Shown here: positions 1-9,158 of the stretch, piece by piece
Numbering within the stretch: the first letter of the stretch is position 1
Layout: every line of letters starts with the position of its first letter
Origin: DAOTZS01 sp034434335
GTDB taxonomy: Bacteria > Chloroflexota > Anaerolineae > CG2-30-64-16
Length of the DNA stretch: 16,044 nucleotides
NCBI GenBank assembly: GCA_034434335.1
Contig: DAOTZS010000029.1
Coordinates: 1 to 16,044 of the forward strand
Direction of reading: 5' to 3'
The notes under the pieces: generated by a model
The model's input: only the letters and a program-made list of their open reading frames with translations
Databases searched by the model: none
Told to the model about the DNA's origin: nothing
Program-made: the position numbers and the translations under genes

Positions 1-149
1 CGCTCAAGCGGGCCATCCAGCAACACGTACAGGACCCGCTGGCCCTGGCGCTGTTGGAAGGGAAGTTTCAACGCGGGGACACGGTGGTGGCCGATGTGGA
101 GAACGGCCGGCTCGTGTTCGCCAAAGAGGTAGTTGGAGAAGTAGTGTGA
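1..149 (+). CDS. clpB: ClpB-type AAA+ disaggregase, C-terminal end only (5' truncated)
   Basis: Reading from base 3, 48 codons run to the TGA at 147-149; the gene begins outside the window. The peptide starts LKRAIQQHVQDPLALALLEG and continues with FQRGDTVVADVENG. This matches the small C-terminal subdomain of the second AAA+ module in the ClpB/Hsp100 family, where the consensus is a [R]PLKR.IQ..I.DPLA..IL.G.F..GD...V pattern. ClpB works with DnaK to dissolve protein aggregates in the cytoplasm. ClpA or ClpC share this subdomain, but the short tail after GDTVVADVENG favours ClpB. Nothing upstream is visible. The next gene is convergent, and a strong hairpin starts 17 bases after the stop. Confidence 0.8.
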   Translation, partial: LKRAIQQHVQDPLALALLEGKFQRGDTVVADVENGRLVFAKEVVGEVV

Positions 150-165
150 GGGAAGAGAGGGCGAG

Positions 166-210
166 AATTGAAATTTTGCGGCGGCCTTCGGCCGCCGCAA
201 AATTTCAATT
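166..210. terminator. Perfect 21-bp hairpin between convergent genes, likely bidirectional terminator
   Basis: Bases 166-186 and 190-210 are perfectly complementary, with a 3-nt loop (TTC). The GC-rich core GCGGCGGCC is flanked by A/T-rich outer stem (AATTGAAATTTT), so each strand carries A-rich then T-rich stem ends, as in bidirectional terminators. It lies between the clpB stop (149) and the stop of the convergent radical SAM gene (214), only 3 bases from the latter. No separate long T-tract follows; the outer stem supplies the T bases. Confidence 0.8.
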
Positions 211-213
211 TCC

Positions 214-1635
<1,422 letters not shown>

Positions 1636-1688
1636 AAGATATGCCTCTCTAGCAAGTCACGCCACGAGCAATAAGACAGTAACTATAC

Positions 1689-2768
1689 CTACCGCCCCTC
1701 CAATTTCGCCGCGTTGTAGTTCCCGTACGATCGGAACGGCCCTGGTTTCCACCACGCCCACTCGACGCAGGTATTGCAGGGGGCTACCCCTTCCAGCCGG
1801 TTCTGCACGTGCAGCCGGCGCAGTTCCTGCATCTTGGGGCCGTTCCAGTTCTCTAACACCCTGACGACGCCGTCTGGCGAGCGTACGTTCCCCAGATCGT
1901 AGAGCAGGTTGAAGTCGCGGTCGCACATGGCGATGCTCCCGTCCCAGTAGATGTGGGTGTGATACCAGAGGTTGGGGCAGGGGTAACGCGGGGGAAGGGA
2001 CGTCTTCTCGTCGGGACGCAGTGCGTTGATATCGGTGACCTGGCCGGCCCAGGAGTCAAAAGGTTTGACGTTGATGCGGTCCACCCCTGGCAACTTCCAG
2101 GCTTCCACAAACTGCTTTATCTCCCCCGCTGTCTTCTCCATCTCGATGATCTGCAGGCTGACAAAAGGCTGGCTATAGCCGCCAGCCTGCTTCAGCTCAA
2201 GGAAACGCCGGATGTTGGCGTTGGTCCTTTCATAGTCGGCGTTGACCCGGACCGATTCATAGGTTTCGGGGCGGAAGCCGTCGAGACAGAGATAGATGGC
2301 GCCCAGGCCGGCATCCAGGATGCGCCTGGCGCGTTCTTCGTTCAGCAGGGTGGCGTTGGTGCTGATCTCGCTGTATAGCCCCCGGCCGCGGCAGTATGCG
2401 ATCATGTCAAACAGCCGTGGGTGCAGGAGTGGCTCGCCCCAGATATGCAACGTGGTGGCCTGAACCCAGGGCGCCATCTGGTCTACAATGGCCTTGAACA
2501 GCTCGAAGTCCATATAGCCTTTCTTGCGGACCTGTTCCTTGCGGCCGGTTGGGCACATGATGCAGCTCAGGTTGCAGATGTTGGTGGACTCAATGTAGAG
2601 CCGCGAGGGCGGGGGCACCAGCCGCGTCTGGCCAGTTTCATAGGCCAGCCATTTGATCGGCTCAAGCAGGCGGTTGCGCTGCCAGCGGGTAGCGCGCTCA
2701 AGCCTGGCGAGGAAGGAAGGCCGGCCGTTGACAGGTTGTTCAGTTGGGGAAATAGCGGATTGGTTCAT
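1689..2768 (-). CDS. Radical SAM protein with C-terminal SPASM-type auxiliary cluster domain, 359 aa
   Basis: The radical SAM motif CNLSCIMC gives C65, C69 and C72. A WGEPLLHP segment follows at about 110-117, the usual GGE-like SAM-binding position. The C-terminal part has C264, then G277 and C282 (CX12GX4C), and CNTC at 331-334. That supplies four cysteines, enough for one auxiliary [4Fe-4S] cluster; the further cysteines of a full seven-Cys SPASM domain are missing. There is no B12 domain. I chose the ATG at 2768 because it overlaps the previous gene's stop as ATGA and has an AGG 7 bases upstream; an ATG at 2774 would add two residues. The overlap implies translational coupling. SPASM proteins modify peptides, enzymes or carbohydrates; the substrate here is unknown. 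A second-step enzyme acting with its B12-type neighbours is an inference. Confidence 0.88.
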   Translation of the reverse strand: MNQSAISPTEQPVNGRPSFLARLERATRWQRNRLLEPIKWLAYETGQTRLVPPPSRLYIESTNICNLSCIMCPTGRKEQVRKKGYMDFELFKAIVDQMAPWVQATTLHIWGEPLLHPRLFDMIAYCRGRGLYSEISTNATLLNEERARRILDAGLGAIYLCLDGFRPETYESVRVNADYERTNANIRRFLELKQAGGYSQPFVSLQIIEMEKTAGEIKQFVEAWKLPGVDRINVKPFDSWAGQVTDINALRPDEKTSLPPRYPCPNLWYHTHIYWDGSIAMCDRDFNLLYDLGNVRSPDGVVRVLENWNGPKMQELRRLHVQNRLEGVAPCNTCVEWAWWKPGPFRSYGNYNAAKLEGR

Positions 2769-4234
2769 GCCCATGCCTGCACTTCGTCTTTGGGCTGTAA
2801 CGCGCGGAAGCGCGGGAACAGGCCCAGGTTGAGCACGGCCCGGGCAATGGTGCGCACCGGTTTGATCTGGGCCGCCTGCCAGGCACGCTTCCCCAGCGTG
2901 GGGCCGAAATAACGCACGAATTTGCGTTGCTCCTTGGCCTCCAGGAAGCGCTGCCGCGCGTAGATCGCCATCTTGCTCAGCACCTCATCGCTCACCTCGG
3001 AGACGTTCATGAAGGGCGCGATCTCACTCAGATAAGAGTTGTAGTAGTAGCTCTTGGTGAAGTCGGCCGTGTAGACCGTGTCTGGGTTCTTGTGCACCAG
3101 CTCTTCCCACAGCTCGGTACCAGGGAAGGGGGTGGCGATAGAGAACATGGCCTCGCTGAGCGGAAGGCTGGCCGCGAACTCGATGGTCTGTCGCATCGTT
3201 TCTTCCGTGTCGCCGGGAAGGCCGAGGATGAAGTATCCCTTGCTGAGGATGCCGGCCTCTTCGGTCCACTCCACTGCCTGGCGCACCTGCTCCAGGTTGA
3301 TGTGCTTGGCCGTGCGCCTCAGGACCTCCGGGTTGCCCGACTCGATGCCGAAGTGGATCTGCCGACACCCTGCCCGGTACATTTTCTTCAGCAGATCGGG
3401 GTTCACCCGGTCTACCCGGGCCAGGCAGCGCCAGCGGATGTCGAGGTCCTGGGCGATGAAGTAATCCAGGATCGCCTCCAGCCGTTTGACGTTGATCGTG
3501 AACAAATCATCCATGAAGTAGAAGTTGCGGATGCCGTAGCGTTCGATCAGGTGGCGCAGCTCGGCCACGATGTTTTCGGGACTGCGCTGACGATAGGTGC
3601 GGCCCACAATCCCCTTGAAGCAGAAAGAGCACTTGTAGGGGCAACCACGGCTGGTGAGCACGGTGAGCATCTGCTGGCCGTCGGGTGCGTAGAGGGGATA
3701 TGCCTTCAGGTCGAAGAGGTGCCGCGCGGGGAAGGGCAACACGTCCAGATCGGGGATCAGCTCCCGTTCGCCGCCGTTGACGATGTGGCCGTCCTCCTTG
3801 TACCACAGGCCCTTGTTGTTGCCCCAGCGGGTGTCCCCGGCTGCCAGTTGGCGCAGCCAATCGCGGAAGATCATCTCCCCTTCGCCGTAGGCCAGGAAGT
3901 CAATGTGTGGGTTTTGCAGGGTCAGCTCGGGCAGGGTGGTGGCATGTGGGCCGCCAATGATGATCGGCACGCCCAGGGCCTCCTTGAGCAGGGCAGCCGC
4001 ATCCTCGACGCTTTTGTACGAGGTCGTCATGGAGGTAAAGGCGACAACGTCTGGCCGCCAGGCAACGATCTCCTTGACCTCGTCCTCGACCGGCGTCTTG
4101 GGGCGCAGGCCCATATCGAAAATGGCCACCTCGTGCCCTTCCTGTTCTGCGATCGCCGCCAGGTAACCCAGGCCCAGGGAAGGGTAGGAGTTGACCATTT
4201 GATGCCACTTGGGGCCAATGAGTGCAACGCGCAT
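2765..4234 (-). CDS. B12-binding radical SAM protein, 489 aa
   Basis: The N-terminal cobalamin-binding fold (MRVALIGPKWHQ, IIGGPHATTLPE, YGEGE) covers about residues 1-150. The radical SAM barrel follows with CPYKCSFC (C198, C202, C205), then DDLF, FGIESG, GYFILGLPGDTEETM and ATPFPGTE. The reading frame stays open to 4264, but the ATG at 4234 is preferred: GGAG lies 6 bases upstream and the B12 domain begins exactly there, whereas the longer form would overlap the previous gene. The gap to the upstream stop is 13 bases, and the end overlaps the next gene by 4 bases (ATGA), so this is operon-internal. It is less similar to the two sister proteins at 214-1635 and 4248-5744 than they are to each other: it lacks their NRYTNLQP motif and has an aromatic YYYNSYL segment near the C-terminus. 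Substrate unknown. Confidence 0.9.
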   Translation of the reverse strand: MRVALIGPKWHQMVNSYPSLGLGYLAAIAEQEGHEVAIFDMGLRPKTPVEDEVKEIVAWRPDVVAFTSMTTSYKSVEDAAALLKEALGVPIIIGGPHATTLPELTLQNPHIDFLAYGEGEMIFRDWLRQLAAGDTRWGNNKGLWYKEDGHIVNGGERELIPDLDVLPFPARHLFDLKAYPLYAPDGQQMLTVLTSRGCPYKCSFCFKGIVGRTYRQRSPENIVAELRHLIERYGIRNFYFMDDLFTINVKRLEAILDYFIAQDLDIRWRCLARVDRVNPDLLKKMYRAGCRQIHFGIESGNPEVLRRTAKHINLEQVRQAVEWTEEAGILSKGYFILGLPGDTEETMRQTIEFAASLPLSEAMFSIATPFPGTELWEELVHKNPDTVYTADFTKSYYYNSYLSEIAPFMNVSEVSDEVLSKMAIYARQRFLEAKEQRKFVRYFGPTLGKRAWQAAQIKPVRTIARAVLNLGLFPRFRALQPKDEVQAWA

Positions 4235-4247
4235 AGGTTTCTCCGCA

Positions 4248-5744
4248 CTATAGCGACGCCTCAACTGCCCGCCGCAGTTCCGTCTTCTCTTTGCGTGGGA
4301 AGATGGTGCGATAAGCGATACGGACGTTGCGGCCGATGTTCAACCAGAAGTCCTTGCGCCGGATAGCGCGCGCGATGTAGGCTGGCCGCCAGTAGAACTG
4401 CCGGTAGGCTTTGCGGTACATCTCCTCCATCAGCTCGGCGGTCAGGTCGCCCAGTTCATAACGCGCTTTGGTGTCGAAAAAGACGTAGTCCTCCCAATCC
4501 TGTACCAGGAAGCGGCCGGCGGCTTTAACCTGTTCATACACTGCCGTGCCGGGATAGGGGGTCATCATGCTGAAGTTGGCGATCATGGGGTCGAGCTCAA
4601 TGGCGAAGTCAATCGTCTTCTGCATGGACTCGCGCGTGTCGCCGGGCAGGCCAATGATGAAGAAGCCAATGGTCTCAATGCCGGCCGCTTTGGCATTTCT
4701 GAATGCCTGGCGGATAGTGTCGTGGTCCAGGTGCTTGTCAATTTTGACGATCATCTTCTCGTCCCCGGTCTCCACGCCGAAGGCAGTGCGCTTGAGGCCG
4801 GCCTGCTTGAGCTTGACCAGCAGCTCATAGTCTACCAGGTTGGCGCGGATGCCGTTGACAAAGATCCAGGGCACGTGGTTCAGGCGGTTGGCGATTAACA
4901 GGTCGGCCAGTTCATGCAGCCGCTGTTTGCGGATATTGGCGCTGTCGTCCAACACCCCGATCTCCAGCGCGCCCAGGTCATGTACCAGGTGCCGCCACTC
5001 CTCGAGCACGTTTTCCGGTGAGCGAGCCCGCCATTTGATGGGCATGATGCTCTGCGAGCAGAAGGTGCAACGATAGGGGCAGCCGCGACTGGTCAGGATC
5101 GAGAAGCTGCGTTCGCCCGGCACCGCGTCGGTGGCCGGCTGCAGGTTCGTGTACCGGTTCATCTTAAACAGGTGATAGGCCGGCCAGGGCAGGCTGTCCA
5201 GGTCTTCGATCACCTTGCCAGCCGGGTTGCGGTGGAGCTGGCCATCGCTGGTCTTGTAGCTGACGCTGAGCACGTTACGGAAGAGATCGCGCTCGGGGTC
5301 CATCAGGCCGCGCGTGGTAAATTCGGGCTGATCGCGCAAGTAGTCTTCCACCAGGTTGCTGATCTGTAGCCAGGGGCCTTCCCCTTCTCCTCGCACCACC
5401 AGGTCCACCGCCGGCTGGCGCAGCGACTCGAAGTCCAGGTCTTCGGAAACGACGCTAGGGTGCGGGCCGCCCAGAACAATGGGGACATCCAGCTCCTGTT
5501 TGATAGCAGCAGCCGTACGCCAAGCCTGTTTGACCTGGGGTGTGTTGGCCGTGATGCCGACCAGGTGGGGCTTGAATTCGTGCAGGAAATCAGCCAGCGG
5601 CTGGTCCTCAACGTCGGCGTCGTAAATGCGCACCTCGTCCCCGCGCTGCTCCGACACAGCCGCCAGATAGGCCAGGCCCAGATGGGGTGTGGTGCGGGTA
5701 TCAATGGGCAGACGGAATTTGGGATTGATAAGAACAACTCGCAC
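4248..5744 (-). CDS. B12-binding radical SAM protein, 498 aa, first gene of the four-gene block
   Basis: The N-terminal cobalamin-binding domain (MRVVLINPKF, VLGGPHPSVV at 90-99, VRGEGEG) is followed by a radical SAM barrel with CPYRCTFC (C222, C226, C229). Later come LEIGVLDDS, FGVETGDE and GFFIIGLPGDTRESM. The start is GTG at 5744, supported by GGAGG five bases upstream. It is the closest relative in the window of the protein at 214-1635, sharing NRYTNLQP, TSRGCPY.CT.CS, EWR.LV.DL.A.EIGV and the RFYWRP/RFYLYRP tail. The pair therefore looks like a duplication now flanking two other radical SAM genes. The 357 bases upstream, up to the previous gene, contain several hairpins and could hold the promoter of this block, but I could not pick one with confidence. 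Confidence 0.9.
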   Translation of the reverse strand: MRVVLINPKFRLPIDTRTTPHLGLAYLAAVSEQRGDEVRIYDADVEDQPLADFLHEFKPHLVGITANTPQVKQAWRTAAAIKQELDVPIVLGGPHPSVVSEDLDFESLRQPAVDLVVRGEGEGPWLQISNLVEDYLRDQPEFTTRGLMDPERDLFRNVLSVSYKTSDGQLHRNPAGKVIEDLDSLPWPAYHLFKMNRYTNLQPATDAVPGERSFSILTSRGCPYRCTFCSQSIMPIKWRARSPENVLEEWRHLVHDLGALEIGVLDDSANIRKQRLHELADLLIANRLNHVPWIFVNGIRANLVDYELLVKLKQAGLKRTAFGVETGDEKMIVKIDKHLDHDTIRQAFRNAKAAGIETIGFFIIGLPGDTRESMQKTIDFAIELDPMIANFSMMTPYPGTAVYEQVKAAGRFLVQDWEDYVFFDTKARYELGDLTAELMEEMYRKAYRQFYWRPAYIARAIRRKDFWLNIGRNVRIAYRTIFPRKEKTELRRAVEASL

Positions 5745-5797
5745 AAGAGCCTCCGAGATCAGCCTAATATTCTGACAAGGCTCATTTGACAGGAGTT

Positions 5798-5813
5798 ACG
5801 CCCTTTAGGGCGT
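5798..5813. repeat. Short palindrome ACGCCCTTTAGGGCGT
   Basis: Seven-base arms (5798-5804 and 5807-5813) flank a TT centre. It lies about 55 bases upstream of the GTG start at 5744, so it could be an operator or a small leader hairpin. Which of these cannot be told from sequence. Confidence 0.5.
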
Positions 5814-5830
5814 ATCGCCCCATCCCCCTG

Positions 5831-5859
5831 CCTCCTTCCCCGCAAGGCTGGGAAGGAGG
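5831..5859. repeat. 10-bp stem hairpin, CCTCCTTCCC / GGGAAGGAGG
   Basis: Perfect 10-bp arms at 5831-5840 and 5850-5859 have a 9-nt loop. No T-tract follows on either strand. It is adjacent to the longer hairpin at 5871-5907, and the pair may act as tandem terminators or RNA-stabilising structures. Confidence 0.55.
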
Positions 5860-5870
5860 ATCGGGATTAT

Positions 5871-5907
5871 AGGGTATTCTGGGCGGCTTCGCCGCCCAGA
5901 ATACCCT
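5871..5907. terminator. Perfect 17-bp hairpin with TTC loop
   Basis: Bases 5871-5887 pair perfectly with 5891-5907; the loop is TTC. The core GGGCGGC-TTC-GCCGCCC resembles that of the hairpin at 166-210. Four T bases end the right side on the + strand; on the minus strand, which carries the surrounding genes, the tail is only weakly T-rich. It may be a terminator or attenuator between the gene ending at 6102 and the one starting at 5744. Confidence 0.65.
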
Positions 5908-5918
5908 TTTCAAAGTAT

Positions 5919-5971
5919 TCCCCCCCGTCCCCGATTGGGGGCGAGGGCCAGGGGGTGGGGGTACAGCGTAG
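5919..5971. repeat. G/C-homopolymer-rich intergenic repeat-like element
   Basis: Runs of C (about 5920-5932) are followed by a CCCC-GATT-GGGG mini-hairpin (5929-5940) and G-runs interrupted by AGGGCCAGG to about 5971. The pattern (minus strand: CACCCCCTGGCCCTCGCCC) resembles short dispersed intergenic repeats common in Chloroflexota and some cyanobacteria. I see only one copy here, so repeat status is by resemblance only. Confidence 0.4.
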
Positions 5972-6101
5972 TGCAACTGCGTAACTGCTGTCATTTGAGG
6001 GTTGGCCTGCCGTAGGGCAGAGGCAGGACTTCCCAACTTGTTGAGAGCCCCGCCTGGACTACCTGCCCAGGCGCGCCCATCAAATCAAGATTGACACTGT
6101 A

Positions 6102-7670
6102 TTAGCTTTTTATCCTCATGAAATGCCTTGCTATCCTGAATAGCTCGAGCGGCCCTGCCTTGATAGGGTGGACACGGGTGTAGATGGCATACCCCTTGTG
6201 CAGCTTGTGCAGCCACCACAACAGGCCATCCACCAGCCGGTTGTGTGGCAGGCGGATCAGCCGGCGGATGAGCGGCTCCAGCCACGGCCATTCGACACCC
6301 AGGGCGAAGAGGCGCTGCAGATGCTCGCGCTGGCGCTTGTCGCTTTCCTCGAACGCCAGGATCGTATGGTCCCAGGCGATCTCCCCGATATCGTCGAAGG
6401 AGCCTGCCAGCAGGCCCTGCTCCTGGGTAAACCTGCCCAGCTCCGTGCCAGGATAGGGCTGGAAAAGGAGCGCATAAGCGTAGCTGATCTGGGCCTCGGC
6501 ATTGAGGCGCATGGTGGCCAGATCATCCTCCAGGGTGCTGGTGGGCAGCCCCAGGATGTTGGAACCCGTAATGTGCATGCCGGCAGCTCGCACCATTCGT
6601 CCGGCCTGGATGATCTCCTCGCGAGACATACGCCGCTTCAGCAACTCTACTCGGATGCGGTCGTTGGCGGTCTCGATCCCCATGCTGACCGTATGACAGC
6701 CAGCGCGCTTCAGGAGGGTCACCTTGCGGGGGTCTTTGACCAACAGGTTGGCCCGCACATTGCAGAAAAACGGCAGCCCCACCTGTTTCGGCCACTTATC
6801 GGCCAGCTCCTCGAGCCATTCGGTGTGGATGATGAACAGGTCATCCAGGAAGACCACCTGTTCCAGGGGCCAGCGTGCTCGTACCTCGTTGACCTCAGCG
6901 ATGACGTCGTCCACCGTCCGCTGGTAGCCGCGCCGCGCCCCTTTGTAGATCTCGTAGTAGGCGTGGTTGAAGCAATAAGTGCAGTTGTAGGGGCAGCCAC
7001 GTGAACTCATGAAGTGCTTGATGCGGCTCGCGGCCAGGCTGGGGTGCTTATCGTAGATCAGGGCGCGGTCGCCATGGGGCAGGGCCGAAAGGTCCTGGAT
7101 CAGGGGGCGCACCGGGTTCTTGACAATTTCGTACCCATTATCCATGCCCAGGCCCGAAACATAACGCGGCCGGCCCCCCACGTCCACCACTTTGAACCAC
7201 CAGTTGCGGATGTCGGGCCGGAAACTGTCGGCGGCCAGGGCATCTGCCAGGTCCACGATGGCTCCCTCCCCCTCGCCGATGCAGACCCCATCTACCCCCG
7301 GCTCGCTGATCATTTCGGGGAAGAAGGTGGGGTGCGGGCCGCCAAAGGCCGAGAAGACCGGAGGCTTGCCCTGCGAGGCATAGAGCGGGTCCAGCGCGGC
7401 ACGAATGCGTCGGTTGAGGGCGAAATAGCCCCGCTGTGAGCCGGTCATCACGCTGTAGCCCAAGATAGCTGGCTGGTAGTCCACAGCAAACTGAACCGGG
7501 TCCTCCAGGTCGGCCACCGTCAGCGCCACCTGATGGCCGGCCTGCTTGAGCACCGCGGCCATGGACATAATGCCTTGCGGCTCGTAACTCAGCTCCTGGG
7601 CGACAAAGAGGACCCGCACCCCCTTCTCTCCCGATATGGTACTGCGCCTGGGGCTGGACATGACCCGCAT
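6102..7670 (-). CDS. B12-binding radical SAM protein, 522 aa, linked to rtcB
   Basis: The cobalamin-binding domain starts at VRVLFVAQEL (residue 18) and includes FGGPHPTFFPE at about 109-119 and IGEGEG. The radical SAM barrel has CPYNCTYC (C226, C230, C233), VFLDDLF, MGIETAND, NILGLPTST and FQPYPGTEL. The ATG at 7670 has GAGG with 4-base spacing and lies 9 bases after the rtcB stop. A GTG at 7619 would begin the protein exactly at the B12 domain and is a real alternative; the first 17 residues (RRSTISGEKG region) look non-conserved. The C-terminus is rich in W, L and H (GLLWWLHKLHKGYAIY), unlike the other three B12-type proteins. Its spacing places it in the erpA-rtcB operon rather than with the four-gene block. 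Substrate unknown. Confidence 0.88.
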   Translation of the reverse strand: MRVMSSPRRSTISGEKGVRVLFVAQELSYEPQGIMSMAAVLKQAGHQVALTVADLEDPVQFAVDYQPAILGYSVMTGSQRGYFALNRRIRAALDPLYASQGKPPVFSAFGGPHPTFFPEMISEPGVDGVCIGEGEGAIVDLADALAADSFRPDIRNWWFKVVDVGGRPRYVSGLGMDNGYEIVKNPVRPLIQDLSALPHGDRALIYDKHPSLAASRIKHFMSSRGCPYNCTYCFNHAYYEIYKGARRGYQRTVDDVIAEVNEVRARWPLEQVVFLDDLFIIHTEWLEELADKWPKQVGLPFFCNVRANLLVKDPRKVTLLKRAGCHTVSMGIETANDRIRVELLKRRMSREEIIQAGRMVRAAGMHITGSNILGLPTSTLEDDLATMRLNAEAQISYAYALLFQPYPGTELGRFTQEQGLLAGSFDDIGEIAWDHTILAFEESDKRQREHLQRLFALGVEWPWLEPLIRRLIRLPHNRLVDGLLWWLHKLHKGYAIYTRVHPIKAGPLELFRIARHFMRIKS

Positions 7671-7679
7671 CCCACCTCG

Positions 7680-9137
7680 CTAGCCCTTGATCACAGCCAG
7701 CGGCTCCAGGCGGGCCACCAGCCGTGCCAGGCCAGCTGCCTGCACGATCTTGACCACCCGGTCCACGTCCTTATAGGCATCCGGCGCCTCCTCGGCCAGG
7801 CCGCGCAGGCTGCCGGCGCGCACGGTGATGCCGCGGCGGGCCAGCTCCTCCTGCAACTGCTGGCCGCGCACCTCGTGCTTAGCCTCGGTGCGGCTCATGA
7901 CCCGGCCGGCGCCGTGGCAGCAGGAGCCAAACGTACGCGTCATATTCTCGGTAGTGCCCACCAGGATGTACGACGCTGTGCCCATGCTGCCAGGCACGAG
8001 CACCGGCTGGCCCACCGAGCGATAATCTTCGGGCACATCGGGGTGGCCTGGGCCGAAAGCCCGGGTGGCACCCTTACGGTGCACACACAGGCGCACCGGC
8101 TTGCCCTCTACCTGGTGCACTTCGATCTTGGCCATGTTGTGGGCCACATCGTAAAGCAGGGTCAGGTCCCAGTCTCGCACCTTGCCGGCCAGCACCTCCT
8201 CGAACGCCGCGCGTGCGTGGTGGGTAAGCACCTGGCGGTTTGCCCAGGCGTAGTTAGCCGCGCAGTTCATGGCTGCCAGATAGTTCTGCCCTTCAGGTGA
8301 ATCCAGGGGCGCGCAGACCAGTTGCTTGTCGGGCAGGTTGAAGCCAAAGCGCTTGCTGGCGCGTTGGAACTCCTGGATATAGTCGGTGGCCACCTGATGG
8401 CCCAGGCCGCGGCTGCCGCAGTGGATCTGCACAGCAGCCTGCCCACGGCGCAACCCGAAGACCTCCGCGGCCTGGGGGTCGTAGATCTCGGCGACGACGT
8501 CAATCTCAGCGAAGTGGTTGCCCGAACCCAACGTGCCCACCTGCTCCAGGCCACGCTGCTTGGCAGCCTTGCTCACCGCAGCAGGGTCGGCGCCGGCCAT
8601 ACATCCCCCATCCTCAGTATGGGCCACATCCTCGGGCCGGGCATACCCCTCGCGCAGGGCCCACTTGCTGCCCTCGGCCAGGATCGCATCGAGCTCCGTC
8701 TTGTTCACGTGCAGATGGCCCTTCACCCCCACCCCGCTCGGCAGATGGCGGTAAAGGGCCTCGGTGAGCTGGTCAATGTAGGGCCGGATCTCCTCAGCGT
8801 CGAGCGCGGTGGTCAGCACCCGCACACCGCAGTTGATGTCGTAGCCGACCCCTCCTGGCGAGATAATACCGTTGGGCAACCTGGTAGCTGCCACGCCTCC
8901 TATGGGGAAGCCGTAACCCTGGTGGATGTCCGGCATCGCCATGGCCTGGCCAACCACGCCGGATAGCGTGGCCGTATTGACCAACTGCTCCAGCGAGCGA
9001 TCTTCCAGCGCCGCGGCCAGGAAGCCCTCGTCGGCATAGAAGTGCGCAGGCACGCGCATATCTGGCCGAAACGACTGCGGCACCTCCCACTGATACTCTC
9101 CGATCTGGCGTAGGTCGTGACGAGTGACCGGTTTCAT
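7680..9137 (-). CDS. rtcB: RNA-splicing ligase RtcB (3'-phosphate/5'-OH RNA ligase), 485 aa
   Basis: RtcB joins RNA 2',3'-cyclic or 3'-phosphate ends to 5'-OH ends using GTP and Mn2+, through a histidine-guanylate intermediate. The family signatures are all present: MPDIHQGYG (68-76), GGVGYDINCGVR with metal ligands D100 and C103, GSGNH with H208, HCGSRGLGH with H239, YDVAHNMAKIE with H333, HRKGATRAFG, GSMGTASY, and CCHGAGR with the probable guanylated H408. Length is normal and no key residue is missing. The ATG at 9137 follows a long purine Shine-Dalgarno (GGAGGGGAGG). The gene is 21 bases after erpA and 9 bases before a B12-type radical SAM gene, consistent with one transcript. In most bacteria RtcB serves RNA repair; no RtcA, archease or RtcR is visible here. 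Confidence 0.97.
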   Translation of the reverse strand: MKPVTRHDLRQIGEYQWEVPQSFRPDMRVPAHFYADEGFLAAALEDRSLEQLVNTATLSGVVGQAMAMPDIHQGYGFPIGGVAATRLPNGIISPGGVGYDINCGVRVLTTALDAEEIRPYIDQLTEALYRHLPSGVGVKGHLHVNKTELDAILAEGSKWALREGYARPEDVAHTEDGGCMAGADPAAVSKAAKQRGLEQVGTLGSGNHFAEIDVVAEIYDPQAAEVFGLRRGQAAVQIHCGSRGLGHQVATDYIQEFQRASKRFGFNLPDKQLVCAPLDSPEGQNYLAAMNCAANYAWANRQVLTHHARAAFEEVLAGKVRDWDLTLLYDVAHNMAKIEVHQVEGKPVRLCVHRKGATRAFGPGHPDVPEDYRSVGQPVLVPGSMGTASYILVGTTENMTRTFGSCCHGAGRVMSRTEAKHEVRGQQLQEELARRGITVRAGSLRGLAEEAPDAYKDVDRVVKIVQAAGLARLVARLEPLAVIKG

Positions 9138-9158
9138 AGGGACCTCCCCTCCTTCAAA

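Larger units (their letters stand above)
5745..6101. other. Gene-free 357-bp stretch, dense in inverted repeats
   Basis: No reading frame here has a credible start, ribosome site or composition; the 84-codon frame at 5782-6036 (-) is proline- and glycine-rich and crosses the hairpins. From left to right it holds the Shine-Dalgarno of the 5744 gene, hairpins at 5798-5813, 5831-5859 and 5871-5907, and a C/G-homopolymer-rich repeat at 5919-5971. Weaker inverted repeats lie at about 6005-6027 (CCTGCC/GGCAGG) and 6051-6073 (CGCCTGG/CCAGGCG). It separates the erpA-rtcB-radical SAM group from the four-gene radical SAM block and probably uncouples their transcription. Confidence 0.7.

Noticed and set aside
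187..190. UUCG tetraloop in the first hairpin
   Set aside because: The letters TTCG are present, but pairing is symmetric around TTC; using a tetraloop would break the perfect stem.
1678..1685. GTAACTAT resembling a MITE end
   Set aside because: Only eight bases match, there is no partner end within range, and no target duplication is seen. It is probably chance.
2927..4366. 479-codon plus-strand open frame
   Set aside because: It is the antisense shadow of the B12-type radical SAM genes at 2765-4234 and 4248-5744, whose domain motifs are unambiguous.
5782..6036. 84-codon minus-strand frame in the radical SAM gap, considered as a precursor peptide
   Set aside because: The residues come from hairpins and G/C runs. 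It has no Shine-Dalgarno, no leader-core pattern and no repeated cysteine or other modifiable motif.
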